A stretch of DNA of 64,000 nucleotides from Desulfurivibrio sp044068625 (GCF_044068625.1 NZ_JBIPKH010000002.1:1-64000), one strand, 5' to 3'; shown: positions 35,727-44,840, counted from the stretch's first letter. The notes: generated by a model not told the origin, from the letters alone. Numbers and translations are program-made.

Positions 35727-37340
35727 ATGATCGATAACAACCCCTCTTTGGCGACAATTTTCCCCACCCCTGACCAAGTGCCCGCTACCTGCCCGGTTCC
35801 GGAAGCCAGCGAGCAGCGCGTCTACCTTTGCGGCGGCCGGCTGCTGACCTGGAGCGGGCCGGTGCGGGAGGTTTTCTCCCCCATTTACCTGGCGGCTGCG
35901 GAACCGGGGGAGGCGGGACTGCGCCCCGTGCGGCTGGGCAGTTATCCCCTGATGGGCGAGGCCGAAGCCGCCGCCGCCCTGGAGGCCGCCCTGGAGGCCT
36001 ACGATGGCGGCCTGGGCCAGTGGCCGCAGATGTCGCCTTGCGAGCGGATGGCTCGCCTGCAATTGCTGGCTGATCGGATGCGGGCCCAGCAGGCCAAGGT
36101 GGTGAGGCTGCTGGTCTGGGAGATCGGCAAAGCCCAAGCCGAAGCGGAGATGGAGTTTAGCCGTACCCTGGATTACCTGGAGGCCACATTGGCCGCCATG
36201 CGCCAGCGGGAAGAGGGGGTGGCCGAGCCGGTCGCTTGCCGGGGGGTTCTGGTGCGCGGCAGCCGGGCGCCCTTGGGGGTCGCCCTCTGTCTGGGGCCCA
36301 GCAACAACCCCTTCTACGAAACCTTCACCATCCTGATTCCCGCTCTCTTGATGGGCAATACGGTGATCTACAAGCCGCCCCGGTTGGGGGTGCTGCTCCA
36401 CGGGCTGCTGCTGCCCGCCTTAAAGGAGCTGTTGCCGCCCGGGGTGATCAATATTCTTTACGGGGAAGGGGAGGAGGTGCTGTTGCCCCTGATGCGCAGC
36501 GGCAAGATCGATCTGCTGGCCTTCATCGGTTCCGGCCGGGTGGCTGATCTGTTGCGCCGCCAGCACCCCCAGCCTCGGCGTTTGCGTTGCCTGCTGGGTC
36601 TGGAGGCCAAGAACGCGGCAATCGTGCTGGCCGACGCCGATCTGGAGAACGCGGTGGCCGAGACGGTGCTGGGCGCCCTGGGGTTTAACGGCCAGCGCTG
36701 TACCGCCCTTAAAATGCTTTTGGTGGAGGAGGAAATCGGCCCCACCTTTCTGGAAAAACTGGTCAGGGCGGTGGAGGAGCTGCCCGGGGGGATGCCCTGG
36801 CAGCCCGGGGTGCGGATCACCCCGCTGCCGGAGCCGGCTCGAGTCGATTATCTGGTTCAGTTACTGGAGGATGCCCTGGCCAAGGGCGCCAAGGTGGTTA
36901 ATCGGGGAGGGGGGCGGGTTTGCCGGACCTTTATGACCCCGGCGGTGGTTTATCCGGTGGGTCCGGAGATGCGGCTCTATCATGAGGAGCAGTTCGGGCC
37001 GCTGGTGCCGGTGAGCTTTTTTCGGGGGGAGGAGGATACCCTGGCTTATCTCCGCCACTCCCGCTTCGGGCAGCAGGTGAGTATCTTCGGGCGGGAGCAG
37101 GAGAGGATCGCCCGGCTGGTTCGGCCGCTGCTCAACCTGGTGTGCCGGGTCAATGTCAACAGCAAATGCCGGCGGGGGCCGGATATCCTGCCCTTCACCG
37201 GCCGCAAGGACTCCGCCGAAGGCACGGTATCAGTAAACGAGGCCCTCAATGCCTGCAGTGTCGATACCATGGTGGTGACCCGCGACTGCCAGGAGAATCG
37301 GCAACTGCTGACGGCAATCTTCGGGGATCAGGCCGACTAG
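35727..37340 (+). CDS. NADP-dependent glyceraldehyde-3-phosphate dehydrogenase (GapN-like)
   Basis: A 537-residue aldehyde dehydrogenase superfamily enzyme. The ATG at 35727 is chosen because the longer frame crosses the promoter region. Catalytic residues are N193/N194 in GPSNNPFYE, E293 in LGLEAKN and C325 in GFNGQRCTALK. The C-terminal block with INVNSKCRRGPD, PFTGRKDSAEGT and SVNEAL is characteristic of the GapN group, which oxidises glyceraldehyde 3-phosphate directly to 3-phosphoglycerate with NADP. It would supply NADPH and bypass ATP formation in lower glycolysis. Exact substrate is inferred from subgroup features (VNVNSKC in place of the usual INxRCQ). Confidence 0.82.
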   Translation: MIDNNPSLATIFPTPDQVPATCPVPEASEQRVYLCGGRLLTWSGPVREVFSPIYLAAAEPGEAGLRPVRLGSYPLMGEAEAAAALEAALEAYDGGLGQWPQMSPCERMARLQLLADRMRAQQAKVVRLLVWEIGKAQAEAEMEFSRTLDYLEATLAAMRQREEGVAEPVACRGVLVRGSRAPLGVALCLGPSNNPFYETFTILIPALLMGNTVIYKPPRLGVLLHGLLLPALKELLPPGVINILYGEGEEVLLPLMRSGKIDLLAFIGSGRVADLLRRQHPQPRRLRCLLGLEAKNAAIVLADADLENAVAETVLGALGFNGQRCTALKMLLVEEEIGPTFLEKLVRAVEELPGGMPWQPGVRITPLPEPARVDYLVQLLEDALAKGAKVVNRGGGRVCRTFMTPAVVYPVGPEMRLYHEEQFGPLVPVSFFRGEEDTLAYLRHSRFGQQVSIFGREQERIARLVRPLLNLVCRVNVNSKCRRGPDILPFTGRKDSAEGTVSVNEALNACSVDTMVVTRDCQENRQLLTAIFGDQAD

Positions 37341-37353
37341 CGGGGGAAAACGG

Positions 37354-37551
37354 TCATTCCACCTCGAAGCCGATTTTGTGGATCGCCTCGCGGATCGTCT
37401 CCAGCGGCACCTCCCTGTTCGATTCGAAGCTGGCCACCCCCTCGCTCAAGGAAACGTGGACATTGCTGATTCCGCTGATATCGCTGAGAGCCTTGGTTAC
37501 CGAGGCCACGCAATGGGCACAGGTCATGCCCTTGATTCGGATGGTGCTCAT
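37354..37551 (-). CDS. Heavy-metal-associated (CopZ-like) domain protein
   Basis: A 65-residue single HMA domain. The metal-binding motif is GMTCAHC, with both cysteines. The ATG at 37551 has GAGGAG just upstream; a seven-residue longer form is possible. Such proteins carry copper(I) or related soft metals between transporters and targets. No copper ATPase is adjacent. It lies 29 bp after coaBC on the same strand, so co-transcription by read-through is possible. Confidence 0.88.
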   Translation of the reverse strand: MSTIRIKGMTCAHCVASVTKALSDISGISNVHVSLSEGVASFESNREVPLETIREAIHKIGFEVE

Positions 37552-37580
37552 TTTCTCCTCCTTGTTCCCCACGGGTTGAT

Positions 37581-38789
37581 TCAGTTGAGTCTCAGGATGG
37601 CATTGAGGATCCGGTGGGCAACCTCCTCCTTGCTTAAGAGCGGCAACTCCTCCACGGCTCCGTTGCGGTCCACCAGGGTGACCCGGTTGTTATCCACAGC
37701 GAAACCGGCGTCATCGGCGCTGATATCGTTGATGGCGATCAGGTCCAGGTTCTTGGCCCGCAGCTTGCGCTGCCCCTCTTCAAGATGGTTGTAGCTCTCG
37801 GCCGCGAAACCGACCAGCAGGGGAAAGCACCGGGCCCCTTTCTTCCTCTCCCCCAATTCCCGCAGGATATCAGGATTGGCGGCCAGAGGCAAGGCGGCGT
37901 CACTGGCATCCTTTTTGATTTTGTGGGGATCATAATGGGCCGGCCGATAGTCGGAAACCGCCGCAGCCTTGATGATCACATCCATCCTTTCCGCCCGGCT
38001 CAGCACGGCCTCGTGCATCTGGCCGGCTGAGATCACCGGGATCACTTCAACACCGGTGGGGTTGGCGATGTTGCCCGGGCCGCTGACCAGGGTTACCTCG
38101 GCCCCGCGCCTTTTAGCCGCCGTGGCCAGGGCGTAGCCCATCTTGCCGCTGGCCCGGCTGGTCAACAGACGCACCGGGTCCAGGGCCTCCCAGGTGGGGC
38201 CGGCGGTGACCAGCACCTTTTTGCCTTGCAGGTCCTGGGGGGTCAGGGCGGTGATGATCTCCTGGCGTACCGTCTCCCATTCGACCAGGCGCCCCGGCCC
38301 CTGATCGCCGCAGGCCATTTCACCGCATTCGGGCGGGATGACCGTGTAACCGAACTGGACCAGCCGTTCCAGGTTGGCTCTGGTGGCCGGGTGTTGATAC
38401 ATGGTGCTGTTCATTGCCGGACAGATCAGCACTTTGGCCTTGGCGGCCAGCACCACCGCGGTCAACAGACCATCGGCCAGGCCGTGGGCCAGCCGGGCGA
38501 TGGTGTTGGCGGTGGCGGGCGCCAGCAGGACCAGATCGCATTCGCGACCCAGGCTGATGTGGGGAATCCGTTCGGCGTCGTCGGCCGCGAAGATATCGCT
38601 GTGGACCTTGTGGCCGGAAAGGGCGGCCATGGTCAAGGGGGTGATGAAGCGCTCGGCTGCCCGGCTCATCATCACCCTGACCTCAGCCCCCTCCCGGCGC
38701 AGATTTCTGGTCCAGTCCGCCGTCTTGTAGGCGGCGATGCCGCCGCTGATCCCCAGCAGGATCCGTTTGTCGGTGAGCAGAGATGACAC
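37581..38789 (-). CDS. coaBC: Bifunctional phosphopantothenoylcysteine synthetase/decarboxylase
   Basis: A 402-residue fusion making 4'-phosphopantetheine from 4'-phosphopantothenate and cysteine. The CoaC flavoprotein half (1-190) has the catalytic H77 in RIPHISL, LVLLAPATANTIA, the PAMNSTMY motif and the catalytic Cys region ECGEMACGDQGPGRL. The CoaB half (about 195-402) begins KKVLVTAGPTWEALDPVR and has AAAVSDYRP and GFAAES. Length and order match E. coli Dfp. Together with coaD it gives most of the CoA pathway within the window. Confidence 0.96.
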   Translation of the reverse strand: MSSLLTDKRILLGISGGIAAYKTADWTRNLRREGAEVRVMMSRAAERFITPLTMAALSGHKVHSDIFAADDAERIPHISLGRECDLVLLAPATANTIARLAHGLADGLLTAVVLAAKAKVLICPAMNSTMYQHPATRANLERLVQFGYTVIPPECGEMACGDQGPGRLVEWETVRQEIITALTPQDLQGKKVLVTAGPTWEALDPVRLLTSRASGKMGYALATAAKRRGAEVTLVSGPGNIANPTGVEVIPVISAGQMHEAVLSRAERMDVIIKAAAVSDYRPAHYDPHKIKKDASDAALPLAANPDILRELGERKKGARCFPLLVGFAAESYNHLEEGQRKLRAKNLDLIAINDISADDAGFAVDNNRVTLVDRNGAVEELPLLSKEEVAHRILNAILRLN

Positions 38790-38797
38790 GTTAAACC

Positions 38798-39331
38798 TCA
38801 GAAGGAGAAGGGCCTGGGTTGCGGGGTGGCGGCTTCAGGCTGGCTTCCCTTCTCTTTTACGATCTCCTCGGTGATGTAGATGCTGACATTGGCCCGGCGG
38901 CCCATTTCTGCTTCGCTGATGACGATGGTTGAGGTTTTGTAAGGCTTGTTGAAGGCCATCAGGACATCCTTGTATTTAACCGACCCAACCAGCTTCCAGC
39001 CGCTGTTGCGCATGGATGTGATGAAGTAATCGGTGAGGGAGTTGACCTCCACCCGACCGGTAAAGTAGAGCACTCCGCCGGCAAAGGAATCGGTTTTAAC
39101 CACCATGCTCTTGTCCCGTACCCAGTCCAGCTCGCTGGGAATCAACAGGTCGCGGAATTCGGCGGGATGGTACGGTTGGGGCGGAATCTTCTCTTCCGGC
39201 AGTTCGTTTCTGGCCTCGCTGTTGAAACTGCCCATCTGGGCGCAACCGGCCAGCAACAAGGCGGCCAGCAGCAGGAGCAGGAAGGGCAGGTGGCGGCAAC
39301 GGCAAGTGATACCTCTAAGCTGTCGGAACAT
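38798..39331 (-). CDS. Conserved lipoprotein of unknown function
   Basis: A 177-residue protein with a lipoprotein signal: a basic start, a long Leu/Ala stretch and the lipobox LLAGC (Cys at about residue 30). The mature part has a disordered start, then an alpha/beta region with SMVVKTDSFAGGVLYFTGRVEV and SLTDYFITSMRNSGWKLVGSVKYKDVLMAFNKP spread over two segments. Similar lipoproteins are common in Desulfobacterota, and I know no assigned function. It sits in a same-strand run (nitroreductase, lipoprotein, coaBC) with gaps of 24 and 8 bp. Confidence 0.75.
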   Translation of the reverse strand: MFRQLRGITCRCRHLPFLLLLLAALLLAGCAQMGSFNSEARNELPEEKIPPQPYHPAEFRDLLIPSELDWVRDKSMVVKTDSFAGGVLYFTGRVEVNSLTDYFITSMRNSGWKLVGSVKYKDVLMAFNKPYKTSTIVISEAEMGRRANVSIYITEEIVKEKGSQPEAATPQPRPFSF

Positions 39332-39355
39332 GGGGGCAACCTCCTCTGGTACGGT

Positions 39356-39865
39356 TTAAATGGTTTTAAGGATAAATTCATCCAGGGCTTTACGTTGGGA
39401 CCGGCGCTGGCGGGGGGCGGGATGACCCAGGGCGATCACCGCCATCAAATCCATCCGTTCATCAAGCGCCAGAATCTGTCGGACCTGCTCCTTGTTTTTC
39501 AGGATCTGTCCCAGCCAGACCGCCCCCAGGCCCAGGGCTTCGGCGGCCAGCAGCATGTTCTGGATACAGGCCCCGGCGGCCTGATGGTCCTTGAGCTGGT
39601 CATACATTGCTTCCTGATCAAGGAAGACGGCAATCAGGGCCGGAGCGGCCAGCACCACTTTCCGGTAGCTGGTCTGTTCGGCCAGCTGTTCCCGAATCTG
39701 GGGGTTGGAGATCAGCACAAAACGCCAGGGTTGATTGTTGAGCCCGGAGGGGGCCCAGATTCCGGCCCGGACAATCTCCTGCAACTGCTCCAAATCCACC
39801 TCTTCCGGGGTGAATTCGCGCACACTGCGCCGACAATAAATTGCATCCAACACGGGGTTTGTCAT
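39356..39865 (-). CDS. Nitroreductase-family flavoprotein
   Basis: A 169-residue FMN-dependent NADH/NADPH oxidoreductase. The FMN-binding RRSVREFTPEEV is at residues 12-23, SGLNNQPWRFV at about 40, and the C-terminal GLGAVWLGQI loop at about 112. The short length fits the compact nitroreductase group that includes many anaerobe proteins of unknown substrate. It is the first gene of the run that continues with the lipoprotein and coaBC. Confidence 0.9.
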   Translation of the reverse strand: MTNPVLDAIYCRRSVREFTPEEVDLEQLQEIVRAGIWAPSGLNNQPWRFVLISNPQIREQLAEQTSYRKVVLAAPALIAVFLDQEAMYDQLKDHQAAGACIQNMLLAAEALGLGAVWLGQILKNKEQVRQILALDERMDLMAVIALGHPAPRQRRSQRKALDEFILKTI

Positions 39866-40065
39866 AAGTCTGGCGGGAACTTTGCTGAATTAAGCATCTT
39901 TGGCCGGTTTTTGCCGCTTTTGCCGCTGCCCGGGCAAGGCGGGCACACCCGGTAAATTAACGACGATATTAGTCGGCGGTTCCCAAGGTGTCAATCAAAA
40001 GGGTCGGCGGTGAACCGGCGGATCCTGCTCTTTTGATCTCGCCATCGCCGCGCCGGGGAATTATA

Positions 40066-40085
40066 CTGTTACGCTTTGGTAACAG
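40066..40085 (+). promoter_or_regulatory. GTTAC-N6-GTAAC palindrome, candidate enhancer site
   Basis: CTGTTAC-GCTTTG-GTAACAG is a perfect 7-bp inverted repeat with a 6-bp spacer. It lies about 60 bp upstream of the -24 element at 40146. The same half-sites and spacing recur at 44821-44840 and 44993-45012 ahead of the reductase operon. The shared motif at both operons fits a binding site for the NtrC-type regulator encoded at 43415-44767 (inference). Confidence 0.6.
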
Positions 40086-40145
40086 TCCGTGGAGGCGGAT
40101 ATGTCTCTATGCCGCTAACACTTTGAAAAAGGGCTCTTTTTTTAT

Positions 40146-40162
40146 TTGGCCGGTTATTTGCA
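40146..40162 (+). promoter_or_regulatory. Sigma-54 (-24/-12) promoter of the regulatory operon
   Basis: TTGGCCGGTTATTTGCA differs from YTGGCACGNNNNTTGCW at two -24 positions (CG for AC), with a perfect TTGCA at -12 and exact GG-N10-GC spacing (GG 40148-40149, GC 40160-40161). The predicted transcript start is about 45 bp before the ATG at 40221. With the palindrome upstream it suggests autoregulation by the operon's own NtrC-type activator. Confidence 0.68.
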
Positions 40163-40220
40163 AGATTAAATAGATTGTTATGGGGCTGACAGTAAAATAA
40201 TAAACAAGGATCTCAACATT

Positions 40221-41948
40221 ATGGCCTGCTCGACATATTTCTTTAAAAAGACCCTGCTGCGTTACCTGTTATTGCCCATCGCCATTATGGCGTTGACCGC
40301 CGTCGATGGCCGAGCGGAAAACCTTCGGGTCGGGGTGGCCTCCATGGTGACCCCGGTGAGCGTGGTCAGGTACTATCAGGAGATCATCGACTATCTGGCC
40401 CAAAAGCTTGAGCTGCCGGGGGAGATGGTTCATCGCACCACCTACGATGAGATCGACCGGATGCTGGAGGAAAAAAGCGTGGATGTGGCGTTTATCTGCT
40501 CCGCCTCCTACATCTTGAACCGGGAGAAATTCGGGGTCGAACTTTTGGTGGCCCCCATTGTTGACGGCAGGAGCTACTACCAGTCGGTAATCATCACCCA
40601 TCGCGACAGCCCGATTACCAGTTTTGAGGAGCTAAAAGATCGCTCTTTCGCCTTTGTCGATCCCAAGTCCAACAGCGGCAGACTTTACCCCTTATACTGG
40701 CTGGCCCAGCGCGGGGAAAGGGCCGAGACCTTTTTCGACCGTTTTTTCTTTAGTTACAGCCATAATAAGTCGGTGGAGATGGTGGCCAAGAAGAAGGCCG
40801 ACGGGGCCTCGGTCGATGTACTGGTTTTGGATTACATGATCGCCACCGGCTCACCATACGCGGCGGAGGTGAAGGTTGTGCACCGTTCGCCCGAATTCGG
40901 CATGCCGCCGGTGGTCGTGCCCCCGGGTTTACCCCTTTATTTGAAAGAAAAGATGCGCCAGACGTTGCTTAAGATGCATGAAGATCCCAGGGGCAAGGAG
41001 ATTCTTGCCGCCATGCGGATCGACCGGTTCGCCCCCGCCGCCGATGCCGATTATGATTTGATTCGTGGGATGAAGAATTTTGTGGAAGATAAGGATATTG
41101 TCTTCTTCGCCTCGCCCCGCTCCAGAATTGATGAGCTCGATGAGCGGTCGGTAAAGTTTGGGGTCATTCCTTGGGACAATCCCCGGATTGCCTACGAAAA
41201 ATACCAACCCTTTCTTGACTATCTGGGGATGAAGAGCGGGGCTCAATTTGAGCTGGTGTTGAAAAATTCCTACCAGGAGGTGGTCAACGGACTGGGGCGG
41301 GGGGAGTTCCATCTGGCGCTGCTGGGGCCGTTAACCTACCTCGACGCCCATTCCCGTTTTGGGGCGTTGCCCATCGCTAAGAGTATGAACAGCGACAAAG
41401 AACCGATTTTTCAGAGTGTTATCGTGGTCGGCCCGGAAAGCGGTATCAATGAGCTGGCCCAACTGGCCGGAAGCAGTTTTGCCTTCTCTTCCCTCTGGTC
41501 CACTTCCGGTAACCTGTTCCCCCGCTACATGCTGGCCTGGGAGAATATCCATCTCCAGGAACTCAAGACTTATGAAAACTTCAACTACCACGATACCGTG
41601 GTCAAGAAGGTGCTGAGCGGGGAGTATGATGCCGGTGCCGTGCGGCGGCAGGTGGCGGAGAAATACGCCCCCTACGGCTTGAAGATTGTCGCGGTCTCGG
41701 ATCCCATTCCCACCGGCCCGGTGGTGGTTTCTCCCCAGGCGCCTTATACCGTGGTCAAAAAAGTCCAGGAAGTGTTGCTGCAGATGAATGACGATCCCGA
41801 TGGGCGCTGGATTCTGGAAAAAATGGATCCCGATTTGCGGGGCGGTTTTGTGGCGGCCTCGGACGTGGACTACAGCGGGGTGCGCAAGATGATCAACGAT
41901 GTGCCGGTTACCTGTGGGATCGGCTGTCACCCCAAGGTCGATTTCTAG
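40221..41948 (+). CDS. Periplasmic tandem PhnD-like oxyanion-binding sensor protein
   Basis: A 575-residue protein with a signal peptide (about residues 1-32) and two consecutive PhnD-type binding domains, about 33-290 and 310-560. Each has the same landmarks: NLRVGVASMVTP versus VKFGVIPWDNPR at the start, then VAFICSASY versus LALLGPLTY, and SFAFVDPKSNSG versus SFAFSSLWSTSG. The C-terminus ends in CGIGCH (C565, C569, H570), a Cys-x3-Cys-His that resembles a haem-attachment site with one extra residue. It is 2 bp ahead of the histidine kinase gene. Related binding protein-kinase-regulator triads (ArxXSR) accompany arsenic-respiration genes, so it is likely the input sensor for an arsenic or related oxyanion. 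Confidence 0.85.
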   Translation: MACSTYFFKKTLLRYLLLPIAIMALTAVDGRAENLRVGVASMVTPVSVVRYYQEIIDYLAQKLELPGEMVHRTTYDEIDRMLEEKSVDVAFICSASYILNREKFGVELLVAPIVDGRSYYQSVIITHRDSPITSFEELKDRSFAFVDPKSNSGRLYPLYWLAQRGERAETFFDRFFFSYSHNKSVEMVAKKKADGASVDVLVLDYMIATGSPYAAEVKVVHRSPEFGMPPVVVPPGLPLYLKEKMRQTLLKMHEDPRGKEILAAMRIDRFAPAADADYDLIRGMKNFVEDKDIVFFASPRSRIDELDERSVKFGVIPWDNPRIAYEKYQPFLDYLGMKSGAQFELVLKNSYQEVVNGLGRGEFHLALLGPLTYLDAHSRFGALPIAKSMNSDKEPIFQSVIVVGPESGINELAQLAGSSFAFSSLWSTSGNLFPRYMLAWENIHLQELKTYENFNYHDTVVKKVLSGEYDAGAVRRQVAEKYAPYGLKIVAVSDPIPTGPVVVSPQAPYTVVKKVQEVLLQMNDDPDGRWILEKMDPDLRGGFVAASDVDYSGVRKMINDVPVTCGIGCHPKVDF

Positions 41949-41950
41949 CC

Positions 41951-43408
41951 ATGCCGCGCCCTTTTTACGGACTTTCGCTCCAGCAGAAGTTTTTATTGAT
42001 CACCTTTCTGGGGATCGGGCTGTTGACCCTCTCCCTGGGCTCCCTGGCGGCCCTGCGCAGTCATCATCTCCTGCACGCCGCCGTGGAGAAGCAGGGGCGA
42101 ATTTTAGCCCAAACCGTGGCGGCATTGATCATCAATGAACTGATTTATGAAAAACTCGGCCTGATCGAGGAGGGCGGGTTGATCGATAACTATGTTCGGG
42201 AGATCTATGGCCGGAAGGATCTGGATTTTCTCTATGTGGCGGTGCTTGACGAAAACAACCGGGTCATTTCCCACAGCGACTTCTCCTATTACGGCACCAC
42301 CATGGGCAGCGCCATTGCCCATGAGGCCGGGATGGGAGAGGAGGTGGTGGTCCACCGGACCCGGGATCAGGAGGCAAGGCATGAGGTGCTGGAATTTGCC
42401 GCGCCCTTGTCCATCGGCGGCAAGCGCTGGGGGGTCTTTATGTTTGCCGTTTCCCTGGCGGATATCCAGCTGGCAACCCGGCTGTTGACCGCCCAGATCG
42501 TGGCCGTCCTGGTGCTGGCCCTGCTGGCCGGCCTGGGTCTTATTATCATGCTCAATCGGAAATTTATCCTGCCGATCACCACCCTGGCCCAGGCCATGCA
42601 GGAGATCGACAGTGAGCTGCCGGACCGCAAGGTCGAGGTGCGGGGCAGTGATGAGCTGGCCTTGCTCGGCCACAGCTTCAACAATATGATCGATCGGATT
42701 CGGGAAACCAACCTGGCCAAGAAGAGAGCCCATGAAAAGCTGCTCCAGTCGGAAAAACTGGCGACCCTGGGAATTCTCTCCTATCGCGTCGCCCACCGGA
42801 TCAACAACCCGTTGGGGGGGCTGTTCAATTGTCTGTGGATGATGGAGAGGCAGGGCCATGACCCCTCGTTCCGGCAAAAATATATCGACTTGCTCCGGGA
42901 AGGTCTGGAGAGCATCCAGGAGACGGTGGAACAGCTTTTGCGGACGGCCGGCAAAAAGGGCAGCCATGAGAGGGAAGTTCCGGTGGCGGATCTCCTGGCC
43001 CGGATCATGCGGCTGCTTGATTATCGGATGAAGGATTCGGCAATAAGCTATCACTCCCAGGTTGACCCCGCCCTGGTCCTACCGATTCCCACCCATGATC
43101 TGCAGGAGATTCTGCATAATTCCCTGGTGAATGCGGTTCAATCCATGCCCAATGGCGGAACCCTTGAGCTTACGATCCAAAAACGGGAAGATCTCTATCT
43201 CATGGAGATTAAGGACAGCGGGGTCGGGATCCCCGTCGCCGAACAAGAGAAAATATTCGACCTGTTTTACACCACCAAAGGGGATCAAGGGACCGGTTTG
43301 GGTTTGTGGATGACCAGCGAGCTGGTCAAAAAATATAAGGGAAAAATCAGAATCGAAAGCGCCCCGGGGGCCGGGACCACCTTGATCATTTCCATTCCTG
43401 AGGCATAA
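41951..43408 (+). CDS. Membrane sensor histidine kinase of the oxyanion-responsive triad
   Basis: A 485-residue kinase. Helices at about 14-36 and 181-201 bracket a periplasmic domain with a PAS/Cache-like look (DFLYVAVLDENNRVISHSD). A HAMP domain (about 203-255) is followed by the kinase core. The phosphoacceptor region is AHRINNPLGG (H282), with Arg where NtrB-type kinases usually have Glu. The N-box is NSLVNAVQSM, and the G-boxes are DSGVGIP and GTGLGLW. The flanking genes encode the periplasmic binding protein (2-bp gap) and the response regulator (6-bp gap), so the three form one signalling system. Confidence 0.92.
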   Translation: MPRPFYGLSLQQKFLLITFLGIGLLTLSLGSLAALRSHHLLHAAVEKQGRILAQTVAALIINELIYEKLGLIEEGGLIDNYVREIYGRKDLDFLYVAVLDENNRVISHSDFSYYGTTMGSAIAHEAGMGEEVVVHRTRDQEARHEVLEFAAPLSIGGKRWGVFMFAVSLADIQLATRLLTAQIVAVLVLALLAGLGLIIMLNRKFILPITTLAQAMQEIDSELPDRKVEVRGSDELALLGHSFNNMIDRIRETNLAKKRAHEKLLQSEKLATLGILSYRVAHRINNPLGGLFNCLWMMERQGHDPSFRQKYIDLLREGLESIQETVEQLLRTAGKKGSHEREVPVADLLARIMRLLDYRMKDSAISYHSQVDPALVLPIPTHDLQEILHNSLVNAVQSMPNGGTLELTIQKREDLYLMEIKDSGVGIPVAEQEKIFDLFYTTKGDQGTGLGLWMTSELVKKYKGKIRIESAPGAGTTLIISIPEA

Positions 43409-43414
43409 ACGAAG

Positions 43415-44767
43415 ATGAAGCATAGTATTATTGTTGTGGAAGACGAGAAGATCGTGCGTATCAGCCTGGCCGATGCCCTCACCGCCGAAGGCTACACGGT
43501 GCTGGCGGTCCCGACCTGCGCCGAAGCGTTGGCGGCCCTGGGAGAGGGCGCCTTCTCCCTGGTGATCACCGATGTCAGGTTGCCCGACGGTAACGGCATC
43601 GAGATTCTCCAGCGGATAATGGAGCGGGGCGACAACAGCAGCGTGATCGTCATGACCGCTTTCGGCACCATTGAGGATGCCGTTAAGGCCATGCGGCTGG
43701 GGGCCTACAACTATATCACCAAACCTTTTTCCCTGGAAGCGATGCTTCTGGTGGTAAAAAGAGCGTTGGATCATCAGGATGCTGCCGCGACCAATGTTCG
43801 GCTCAGGAAAGAACTCTCCTCCTGCTACTGCCCGTTCCCCAACATGATTGGAGAGAGTTCGGCGATGCACAAGGTTTTTTCCCTGCTGGCCCGGGTGGCC
43901 CGCACCGATTCCACGGTTCTGATCACCGGCGAGTCGGGTACCGGCAAGGAGTTGGTGGCCTCCAGCATCCATTATCAGAGCGACCGAAAAGACAAGCCGC
44001 TGGTCAGGGTCAACTGTGCCGCCCTGCCGGATACCTTGATCGAGGCTGAGTTGTTCGGCCATGAAAAGGGGGCCTTTACCGGGGCGGAAGTCCGCAAGCT
44101 GGGCCGTTTTGAACTGGCCGATGGTGGGACCATTTTTCTTGACGAGATAGGCGATCTGCCCCTGCTTACCCAGACCAAGATTTTGCGGGTGATCGAAGAG
44201 CGGACCCTGGAGCGGCTCGGGGGTGGGGCCAATACCCTTAAGGTCGACGTCAGGGTTCTGGCGGCCACCAACAAGGAGTTGGCTGAAGAGGTCCGGCAGG
44301 GAAGATTTCGGGAGGACCTTTTTTACCGGCTCAACGTAATTCCGGTGGAGATGCCGCCCCTGCGCAAAAGATCGGAGGATATTCCCCTGCTGGTGGAAAA
44401 GTTCGCCAAGCGGTGCAATGACCGTTTCGGTACGACCAGGAGTTTTGATCCCCAAGCCATCGAGGCCCTGATGCGTTACAGCTTTCCCGGCAATGTTCGG
44501 GAGCTGCAGAATATAGTCGAGCGTTGTATCGCCCTTACCGAAACCGAGATCATCGGCCGGGCCGATCTACCGGCCCACATCCGGGGAGATATGGGCCGGC
44601 AGAGTGCCTTGCTGCCCCTGGCCGAGGTGGTCGGAGAGGCGGAACGCGCCCATATTGAAAAAATTCTGCGGATCACTTCCGGCAACCGCTCCAAGGCCGC
44701 CGATCTGCTTGGGATCAGCCGCAAAACCCTGTGGGAAAAAATTAATTCGCACAAACTGAAAGTTTAA
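43415..44767 (+). CDS. NtrC-family sigma-54-dependent response regulator
   Basis: A 450-residue activator. The receiver domain has the phosphoacceptor D53 in ITDVRLPDG and K103 in ITKPF. The AAA+ domain has Walker A GESGTGKE (172-179), the sigma-54-contacting loop GAFTGA (219-224) and Walker B GTIFLDEIGD (238-247), all intact. The C-terminal Fis-type helix-turn-helix is in GNRSKAADLLGISRKTLWEKI. Activation of sigma-54 promoters is certain from the GAFTGA loop. Candidate targets are the promoters at 40146 and 45166, each with GTTAC-N6-GTAAC palindromes upstream. Confidence 0.96.
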   Translation: MKHSIIVVEDEKIVRISLADALTAEGYTVLAVPTCAEALAALGEGAFSLVITDVRLPDGNGIEILQRIMERGDNSSVIVMTAFGTIEDAVKAMRLGAYNYITKPFSLEAMLLVVKRALDHQDAAATNVRLRKELSSCYCPFPNMIGESSAMHKVFSLLARVARTDSTVLITGESGTGKELVASSIHYQSDRKDKPLVRVNCAALPDTLIEAELFGHEKGAFTGAEVRKLGRFELADGGTIFLDEIGDLPLLTQTKILRVIEERTLERLGGGANTLKVDVRVLAATNKELAEEVRQGRFREDLFYRLNVIPVEMPPLRKRSEDIPLLVEKFAKRCNDRFGTTRSFDPQAIEALMRYSFPGNVRELQNIVERCIALTETEIIGRADLPAHIRGDMGRQSALLPLAEVVGEAERAHIEKILRITSGNRSKAADLLGISRKTLWEKINSHKLKV

Positions 44768-44820
44768 GTTTTCCGCAAAATTAATTGGACGATCGAGTTT
44801 TCTCGACCTAAAACCGCTCG

Positions 44821-44840
44821 CCGTTACCTTATGGTAACAG
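44821..44840 (+). promoter_or_regulatory. GTTAC-N6-GTAAC palindrome, distal enhancer candidate
   Basis: CCGTTAC-CTTATG-GTAACAG has the GTTAC/GTAAC half-sites and 6-bp spacer found at 40066-40085. Its centre is about 360 bp upstream of the expected transcript start of the reductase operon. Confidence 0.55.

Larger units (their letters stand above)
39866..40220. other. 355-bp intergenic region with sigma-54 control elements
   Basis: This divergent region holds the palindrome at 40066-40085 and the -24/-12 promoter at 40146-40162, listed separately, both serving the rightward regulatory operon. An additional inverted repeat, ATCAAAAG at 39994-40001 and CTTTTGAT at 40030-40037, surrounds a GC-rich segment. 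It is not followed by a T run on either strand, so it is unlikely to be a terminator. No small gene is supported. Confidence 0.55.

Noticed and set aside
41915..41945. A c-type haem site at the end of the tandem PhnD protein
   Set aside because: The motif is CGIGCH, with three residues between the cysteines instead of two, so standard haem attachment is not claimed.
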